A DNA stretch of 64,000 bases from Eopsaltria australis. Lineage: Eukaryota; Chordata; Aves; Passeriformes; Petroicidae. Every line of letters starts with the position of its first letter. Positions within the stretch are counted from its first letter, which is position 1. The notes under the pieces are model-generated. The model worked only from the letters and a program-made list of their open reading frames with translations, did not search any database and was not told the DNA's origin. The position numbers were made by a program, and so were the translations under genes. The DNA lies in the NCBI GenBank assembly GCA_034509425.1, contig JAVTVJ010001741.1, positions 1 through 64,000 of the forward strand, read 5' to 3'. Shown here piece after piece: positions 57,048-64,000 of the stretch.

Positions 57048-57840
57048 CCCATGCTGGGTTAGCCAACTTGTCAGCCCTCGCGTTACCTTCCGCTATGAAC
57101 CCTGGCAAATTGGTATGACTCCTTACATGCAGAACATAGTAGGGATGAACCCGTTCCTGAATGACACACCTCAGGGCCTTCAGCAAATGAAACAGATCAA
57201 CAATGTCGACCTTCTTCAAAACGGAATAACTCAACCGCTTTGCTATGTCAGCCACATAGGCGGAATCCGTGACCAGATTGAAAGGTTGCTGGGAAAATCT
57301 TTAAAATGCCATAAGAGCAGCCCTCAATTCAACCAGTTGGGCTGAGCCAACCTCGTGGCCTTCCAGAACCTGCCACTCAGATCCATCCTTCCAAGTAACA
57401 ATGGCCTTTCCGGTTCTGCCCGAACCGTCAGTAAAGACTGTGGGTCCTTGCACTGGCTCCTGACTGTGTTTGGGTCTCAGAGAAATCTCTGTGAGTTTTG
57501 CCACTTGTAGCAACTGGTGGCTGGGCAGATGATACGTGATCTGCCCTGAAAAATTTTCTAGAGCACTTTGCAGTGAAACACTGTTTTTGAAGCTCCAGTC
57601 AAAATCTTCCCGCTGTACCAGTAGTACAATCTTTGCAGGGTCTGCACTCATCCATTGCAAACACTGTTGTCGGCATTTGACTATCAAGCGAGCAATCAGC
57701 TCGAACAATGCAGTTGCCGTCTTCTGTGGCTGATGGGGCAAGAAGACCCATTCCAGGACGTGCAAAGGATTGGAACATTTGTCACTCCATTGGCCAATGA
57801 TACCTGTGGGATGCAAATCTGGAGTGGTGATGAACACACT
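57048..57840 (-). pseudogene. RT connection and RNase H of outer provirus, broken
   Basis: Minus-strand frames 57301-57837 (connection domain 'VLEWVFLPHQPQK', then RNase H start 'TVFTDGSGRTGK' with catalytic D and 'AQLVELRAALMAF' with E) and 57037-57255 (RNase H end 'HVRSHTNLPGFIAEGNARAD') are separated by a frame change near 57255-57301. The region ends at the insertion site of the nested provirus. Confidence 0.8.
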
Positions 57841-58301
57841 TGTGAAGGACCAGCACTGTTAATTGCTGGCACAGTGAAAGCAAATTTCGGCCTGTCATCG
57901 GGATGCAAAGGAATTGAAAAGAAACAATCCTTCAGATCCATGATGAGGATCAGCCAATCTGCTGGAAGCATGGTGGGCGACGGCATTCCAGCCTGCAGCA
58001 TCCCCATGCCCTCCATCACAGCATTGACCTTCCAGAGGTCTTGTAATAACCTCCATTTCCCAGACTTCTTTTTGATACAGAAAACAGGAGTGTTCCAGGG
58101 ACTGGTAGAAGGTTCCAGATGACCCTGGTCCAATTGCTCCTGAACCAACTTGTGAAGGGCTTCTAGTTTATCTTTAGGAAGGGACCGCTGTTCTTGACAG
58201 ATTGGTTTGTCCAACAGCCACCGTATAGGCGGCGTAAGACACACTGCGCCCTTCAATACCGTGGCCCCAAGTGAAAATCTGTCCCGATGCACACTCCCCA
58301 T
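57841..58301 (-). pseudogene. RT fingers of outer provirus; catalytic core deleted
   Basis: The minus-strand frame 57696-58301 reads RT fingers and palm start ('LEPSTSPWNTPVFCIKK', 'LLQDLWKVNAVM', 'IMDLKDCFFSIPL', 'KFAFTVPAINSAGP') and then runs straight into the connection region in another frame near 57840. The stretch that carries YMDD and the thumb in the nested relative (roughly 470 bp there) is absent. RT activity is therefore impossible from this copy. Confidence 0.8.
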
Positions 58302-58606
58302 GCCGCCATGACATCCCTCCCCCAGAGGTTAAAACCAGTTTCAGTAACATGAGGCCTAATCACGGCCATCTGTCCCTCTGAGTTCATTACTACCACCGGC
58401 TTCTGACTCACGTAGCAGCGCTTCATCCCTCCCAATCCCGCTACAGATGCCCCCACTGGGTCCAATGGCCACTGCAGAGGCCAAGCGGCTAGGGAGAGAA
58501 TTGTGACGTCCACGCTGCTGTCAAGAAGCCCACGGAGAGAGATCTCTGGCGGCGTAGCATCAGGAATGGACAGTGTGCGTTGCATCTCAGGACGTTGTTC
58601 AGTCAT
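58253..58606 (-). pseudogene. Protease of outer provirus, altered active site
   Basis: A minus-strand frame with the shape of the class II protease ('LWGRDVMAAWGV' near the C-terminus, glycine-rich flap 'VAGLGG') but with L-L-D-S-S-V-D where the nested relative has L-D-T-G-A-D. The catalytic glycine is replaced, so activity is unlikely. Confidence 0.7.
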
Positions 58607-58660
58607 GACAGCCGTCCAGTGAACCTGAGGTGGTCCAGTGGAACCAAAACAGCCATCTCC

Positions 58661-59065
58661 TCATGACCTCGATTCTGTCCAGTGAACAGAAGACTTAAAA
58701 GGGACAAGTTGAGCAATCCGTGTTTTTTCAGGAATTGTGACCGGGGGGGTGGGTGTGGAAACCATGGCAAAGATGCGTCCTGTATAATCCGCATCAATGA
58801 GTCCCAGATGCACAATGATACCCTGAATGGTGACGCTAAATCTCCCCATGAGGAAGGCACTCATGCCACTGCCCAAGGGACCAAAAGCATCTAAAGGGAC
58901 CTTGTGCACTGCACACGAGTCTAAGACTACTGTTGCTGCCGTGCTGACATCCACCCTTGCTGAGCCACTGGTGCTGGCTGCGAGCTGGCCCAGCAGACCT
59001 CCATCGGCTCCGGGGTTTGGAGAGACATTTGTGTCTGAGCATGTCCCCCCTGCGTGCTCCGCCAC
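58661..59065 (-). pseudogene. dUTPase of outer provirus
   Basis: Minus-strand frame with 'GIIVHLGLIDADYTGRIFAM' followed by 'VSTPTPPVTIPEKTRIAQLV', the dUTPase motif containing the catalytic aspartate in D-A-D-Y-T-G. dUTPase removes dUTP so that uracil is not copied into viral DNA. It lies between gag and protease, as in betaretroviruses. The domain looks better kept than the one in the nested element. Confidence 0.75.
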
Positions 59066-60946
59066 CCATTTCCTGAGCTCGATGGAAACTGACCTTTACC
59101 AGAAACTGCAGCCTTGCACTCCATTGCAGTGTGGTTCGGTTTTCCACACTTCAGACAGAGAAACATGACAATCCTGCCTTTCTGCGCTTTCTTTCTTGGT
59201 TTCTTTCTACCTTTAGCACTCCTTTGCTTCCACTGCCCACCTCGCGGCTCTGACCAGGCTGGCCGCGGGGCAGCAGCCACGGCAACCACCTTACGACTGG
59301 CGGTGCCTACCTTTTTGCAGGCTTCAACCATCTGCATTACCGAATTTTGACCAGCACCGAGAAAAACAGGAAAAACCTGCAACCCTTGTGATTCTGCAGC
59401 ATCTGCTGTGTCCTGTCCCTTGCTTATCACAGGGACTTGAGCTGGCACAGGGCTCTGAGATCTGCTGGCACACGCCTCATGGCGACAGGCTTTAGGACAA
59501 TCATAAATTTCCTCTACTTTTGCCTTAACATCTGGCCAGAATTTCGCCTTATCTCTGGCGCGTGCCGTCACCCTGCACTCCGGCAGGGTCCAGAGACCAT
59601 CGGATGTGGACCCGCTGTCCCGGGATCTGTGGTCCCGGGGCGACCGCGGCTTTCTCGCCGCTTCACTGCCTGCGCTGAAAAAAAACACTTTGGGACTCGC
59701 TTCTTTTTCAGCTTTTGTCTGTTTAGGGTGTCCCGTGGACAAAACTGCTGAGTCATTGCTCTCGGAGCCTGCGCTGTCCATCACTGAAGGGCGGGGCAAG
59801 GCTCAGCCCCTTTTCCCCCGGCCCTGCGTGGGGGGGAGCCGGGCCGCTGGGACCGGCAGCTCCTCTGGCACAACTACGCAGTGCCGTGGCAAAGCAAAGG
59901 ACCCGGATGGGGGTGGGCAAATTCCACCGCCCGGCCGGGAGCAGGTAAGGAAGATACCATGCCCATGAGGGTCCCGCGGGCAGCTCGGACCCCAAGCACG
60001 GCATCCGCCCGCTGGGATCCCGCCGCGCCTTCTGCAGTGGCCAGAGCCAGCGGCGCCGCAGTCCCGGCAGTGCTTTTTGTGTTCCCCGCTTTGGAGCCCC
60101 CGGACCCAGATTCGGCTCTCGCCTGAGCGCTGTCGCGCCTGCATGCCTCAGGCGGCGGGGGGACTGGAGATCGTAGTGGTTCTCCCGCCCCTGCGGGAGG
60201 GGGAGGGCGAGCGGCGCCATCGCCCGAGTCTTCGCCGGCTACGTCATCAGCTTCAGACAGCGATTTGATTTCTGCCCCCACCGCGCCAGGGGGGTAACTG
60301 ACAAGAACACCGCAACTTGGGCATTCCACTGTGCCGGCTTTCCAATTCTCTTTTTTGCCTAGCACAGGAAAGGCGTAGGGAGGGGTCATTTCTTGCTGCC
60401 CCGTCTCCCCCGCCACACGGGGTGGGGCAAAGCCTGTCCCCGCCAGCTCTGCGGGACTTTTCAAAGCCGATCTCTCGTCAGAGATCGGCGGGCTACCAAG
60501 CCAAACGCTCTCTGGGGGGGGCCATTTCCGCCCTCACAGTCTGGGCTAGGGGTTTCGGGCTCAGACGCTGGCTCCGAGTCATGCTCTTCTTCCTTCACCC
60601 CCCCACACAGCTCGGAGAATCCTCCGAGCTAGCTGGCAGGAGTAATTCTGCCAGAGGGGCTCTCCTGTCTTTGGATAACAGAATTCACTTGTCTCCAAGA
60701 TACTAGTAATTTAGCCATCGTTTGACTATATGTCTCCGATAGCACACCTTTCAATTCTTTTCCCATGAGCATCCATGTCAATTTAGACAGGACATTGCCG
60801 TCATCAGGGAAAAAACCCAACTCCTTGGTCCAAAAATATAATTGCTCTAAATTTGACGAGCAAACATTCACATTCTCTTCTTCTAAGAATATTTCGAGAA
60901 CTTCCAACGCCAAAGCGTCGCTCGGGAACATCTTAGAGACCTCCAT
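58927..60946 (-). pseudogene. gag of outer provirus, frameshifted and shortened
   Basis: A matrix-like piece (60629-60946; starts MEVSKMF, ends at a TAG), then a proline/alanine-rich linker in shifted frames (59874-60464), then 58927-59799 with a capsid remnant and a CCHC zinc knuckle ('CLKCGKPNHTAMEC', near 59130-59171). The capsid seems mostly deleted: 'LQVFPVFLGAGQNSVMQMVEACKK' joins what look like its start and end, and no major homology region was found. Local base composition is very GC-rich compared with the LTRs. Confidence 0.7.
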
Positions 60947-61006
60947 AATTAATTTTTAAATTTTCCACCTGAGTTTTACCTGATTTTACCTGAGCTTTGT
61001 CGCAAT

Positions 61007-61024
61007 TCCCCGTACGGGCCACCA
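61007..61024 (-). other. Primer-binding site of outer provirus
   Basis: The minus strand reads TGGTGGCCCGTACGGGGA two bases inside the 5' LTR. It starts with the obligatory TGG but differs from the site of the nested element, so the two families use different tRNAs. The species was not identified. Confidence 0.65.
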
Positions 61025-61026
61025 GA

Positions 61027-61376
61027 TGTCGCACGGATGGACGCGAAAGAACCAGGCACTCACTCAGGTCACAGAGCCACCAAGGCTGGCCGGAGAGAAG
61101 AAGAGCCGAAGAGAGCCAGCCTCTCTTTATTCTTACATTTATACCTTTTCATATACAATCATGGATTGGACAATGAGGTTACCACCTCTCCAATTCCATA
61201 GGTAAGAAAGACAGTCCATCAACCTTCTCCACCCTTGGGAAAGGAATGACAAACAATACCAAAGGTACAAAACAATCCTTGGCTGGTTAGCTAAACATGG
61301 ACTATGTTTACATAAAATCTATGAGAACCTTTTCTACTAAGTATCAACACAACACACTGTAAAAATCAGGGCGACA
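61027..61376 (-). repeat. 5' LTR of outer provirus
   Basis: 350 bp, same length as the 3' LTR, four differences. Followed by the target-site repeat tattcc. Confidence 0.9.
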
Positions 61377-61382
61377 TATTCC

Positions 61383-63721
61383 TTTTCATGAATAGTGATT
61401 AAAATGTGGTTTATCTACAACATAATTATAATCATTTTTATGGAGAGTTTTTTAAGCTCAAGCAGCGACAAAGTGATTCCTTAATTGCCCATGATGCTGA
61501 TAATGCAGCAACTGGCATAGGTTTGATGTGCACAGTGATGGTTCAAGTATTGACTAAATGGCAAGTCTTTGGATTTACACAGCATTGGCCTGTTCTTAAT
61601 AACCTTGTAACCTTGTATGTGAACACCTTTTTTCAGAAACAACTCTAATTTTCTCTGCAGTAAGAATTTTCACTATAGGTACTTAAAAATTGCTACCATC
61701 CCCTTTCACATCCTCTTTATTATGAATAAACTTTTATCCAAGAAGTCATGAAGGCCAGAGCATTTATACTATATATTGAAATATATAACTTCCACAATGC
61801 TATCAGCATATATCATTTTCAATATCATAATCATACCATGAGCATTTCCCTTGTACAATGCTAAAAAAGTCAATTTTAAGATAATAAGAGACCAAACACT
61901 AGCTAGAGAGTGTTACATGATGTAAAAAGATAGTTATATTGCCCATCCCTTCTGTCTTAAATACGTGTTTACTTTAGCTCAGCTGCATTAAAACAGGGGG
62001 TAAATAATTGCTCTGAACAACTGTACTAGACAAAGTCAGACTTTAAGGGTATTCAAAACGATGGTCCATTCGTCCCTTTTCTTTCCCAGAAACATTTTTT
62101 AAAAGACTGCTAATATTGATGCCATCAACTTTGTCATTCAAACTTTCTAGATCGTGTGCCATACAAATATTTAGCAAAGACACATGAGTTTTCTGGGTTC
62201 ACATGAATACCACTGGATGACAAAATATCTGACTATGGAATTCTCGACTTTTTCCAGTTTGTATCAAAGTCCCCTTGAATCTCTTCAGGATCTGACTATT
62301 ACACACCCATCTTACATGTGCTTTCAGCATTGCTGCTAAATAATGCCTACCATCACTGTTTCAGTTGCAGAGATGACATGAGATGGCTTGATGTTTTCAG
62401 TGGTCTCCTCTCGTGTTCCTATCTGAGGAGAGAACAAGGGTGCAAGGAAAATAGTCTTTCTTTCCTTTTCAGCATTATTCAGGAATAAGACCCAGCCTTG
62501 CACAAACCCATGGGCACTGTGAGGTGCACCATGACCCCTAAACCTGAACTTTTGAATGTACCATCCAAATCACACTTCAGCTCCCAAAATAAGGGCTAAT
62601 TGGAGCTCAGGGAAAACAGGCCCAATGCTGCTGGGAAAACATGATGATTTTTAGGCATGGTCATTTGGGTGATGACCTTGAAGCAGAAGGTCTGGAACGC
62701 AACAGCCAGAAAAATTACTCTTCTGTTCAGGATGACATTTATGTCTGGCAGTTGCGTTTCCTCCTCCTGTTTAGAAATGGTCCTCTCCAAGAACGGTTCC
62801 TGAGGGATTACAACATATCTCGGCATTTTGTAACCATCAGTGGAAGTTCTGTTTCCCACAATCGGTATGGAGAAAGTAGGCTGTTACAGAGGAAAGGTCA
62901 AGAGAAAGCAGCTGTTTCAAAATAATTGCTTTCCAAAAGTGGGGAAGTAATCTTTATTTATACAGTAGAAAGAGTGTGCTGTGGAAAAGGGCACAAGGAG
63001 ATAGGTTTCTCCACTGCTTCCCATCAAGAGATTTCTACATAATGTCAGGTTCAAGCACAGGTGAGACACCTCATATAATTCTGTAATTTTAAACATCCAG
63101 TTCTGGACTACTGGTGCAAAGCACTCTTTATAGTCAATGGAAAGAAATAGTCCCCATAAATGAGAAAATTGTATTCCTGTCTTAGCATCAGATCAATCAC
63201 CTTCAGCATGAGCTTATTTCTCCTGCTGAGAGCTGGGTCTGGGATCCTAGTTCATGTAGATGTCTAACTAAATGCAAATGAACCCAGGCCAACTGTCTGT
63301 GTGTGGCATGCCTCACCCTCAGATGTGCAATCCGTACATTTTATTCATAATTTACAGAAGACTGCATGAGAAGCATACAGAGATGAGGAAGAAAGAAATT
63401 GTGATTGAGGAAGAAAGAAATTGTGATAGAGAAAGAAAGGAAAAGGTCAGGCAAACACAGAAAGAGAACCATAATGTGAGGAAAATGGCAATACTGGAAG
63501 CTGGATGTGAATGCAGAAGGAATTCAGGATAAATGGCCAGACACAAGTAAATCCTACACAGGTTTCCAGTTGCTGACACACAGCATTCCTAGAGAGAGAG
63601 AAAACTGTGTGAATCTTGTAAAAGTGTTAGTTCTTGTGCATAAATGTTACATTCCAATTAAGGGGTCTTTAATTGCTTCCCTAATACGTCAAGTACTTTA
63701 CCCACTATTAAAATTAATAAG
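61383..63721 (+). other. Intron or intergenic sequence, nothing recognised
   Basis: AT-rich DNA. Open frames near 62596-62925 on both strands match nothing I know and lack splice sites that would fit POC1B phase 0. Confidence 0.45.
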
Positions 63722-64000
63722 TGTACCTCGTGGCTTCGCGGCCTCGTGGTCACCTGCTAGATGGTTGCCTCAGCCACCCGGGCGCCACTAGGGCTAAGGT
63801 TTCCCTGCCCACAGCAACGATAATCCAAGTGCTGAGGTGTCGGTGTTCGCAAACGTGGGTTCTTGCTACCAGTAGCTGCGAAATCAAGGCAATAAGGAGC
63901 GGCGACTGTGCTGGGCAACAGGAACGTTTATTGATCCTCGTCCCAAGCACAATGGCGCCGGACAAGGCTGTGCAGGGACGGATAAACAACTCAAGCAACC
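63722..64000 (-). repeat. LTR-like segment, cut by right window edge
   Basis: Base composition changes abruptly to GC-rich at tgtacctcgtggc (63722). A minus-strand AATAAACG (plus cgtttattg near 63927) sits about 200 bp from that edge, as in the U5-R part of a minus-oriented LTR. The rest lies beyond the window. Confidence 0.45.

Larger units (their letters stand above)
46802..61382 (-). mobile_element. Env-less betaretrovirus-like provirus, with nested second provirus
   Basis: A minus-strand provirus bounded by 350-bp LTRs (46808-47157 and 61027-61376) and by perfect 6-bp target-site repeats tattcc (46802-46807 and 61377-61382). Removing the nested element leaves about 5.7 kb: 5' LTR, primer-binding site, gag, dUTPase, protease, RT/RNase H, integrase, polypurine tract, 3' LTR. 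Integrase stops at 47214, only 57 bp from the LTR, so there never was room for env here. Pol is of the class II (ERV-K) type. Gag, protease and RT are damaged. It lies antisense to POC1B in an intron. Confidence 0.9.

Noticed and set aside
62596..62925. Open frames on both strands (87 and 94 codons)
   Set aside because: No similarity to POC1B's missing C-terminal part and no phase-0 splice sites of good quality; treated as chance.

Overview
The window is nuclear DNA from a bird, probably a songbird. It carries the head-to-tail POC1B/GALNT4 locus, and it has CR1 LINE 3' ends and several endogenous retrovirus (ERV) families of the avian type. 'Bird' rests on the CR1 tails and vertebrate exon structure; 'songbird' is inference from the density of fairly young ERVs. 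All host coding sequence found is on the + strand.

Host genes. A CpG-rich promoter near 9.05-10.17 kb starts POC1B, a centriole and basal-body WD40 protein. Nine coding exons were placed between 9418 and 39093. They spell an almost complete seven-blade beta-propeller; the C-terminal coiled-coil exons were not found and probably lie beyond the window. GALNT4, a single-exon mucin-type O-glycosylation enzyme of 583 residues, sits intact inside POC1B intron 2 (10192-11943) in the same orientation, with a splice-acceptor-like site just before its ATG.

Mobile elements fill much of the rest. Upstream of the promoter there is a TATA/CCAAT-bearing LTR-like segment (1-490), a CR1 fragment cut by a minus-strand ERV-L provirus (about 1.9-6.75 kb), and a plus-strand LTR fragment. 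Intron 4 holds a 10 kb minus-strand gammaretrovirus-like provirus (20136-30223) whose pol is split by two LTR insertions. Intron 8 holds a GC-rich LTR-like segment. Intron 9 and beyond hold an LTR-like segment, a CR1, a solo LTR with target-site repeats, and a nested pair. In that pair, an env-less betaretrovirus-like provirus on the minus strand (46808-61376, target-site repeat tattcc) was interrupted by a plus-strand provirus (48179-57041, target-site repeat gtgcta). The inner provirus has a beta-like gag-pro-pol and an alpharetrovirus-like env that is still one open frame. Another LTR begins at the right edge.

The most interesting points are: the nested proviruses, whose LTR divergences seem to contradict the insertion order; a duplicated polypurine tract on both sides of env, suggesting how an env-less element gained an envelope; an unbroken env beside broken gag, pro and pol; a five-copy 36-bp repeat inside gag; and a POC1B exon 7 with no canonical acceptor at the expected place. 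I saw no CRISPR array, tRNA or rRNA gene, and nothing I would call a wholly new system.
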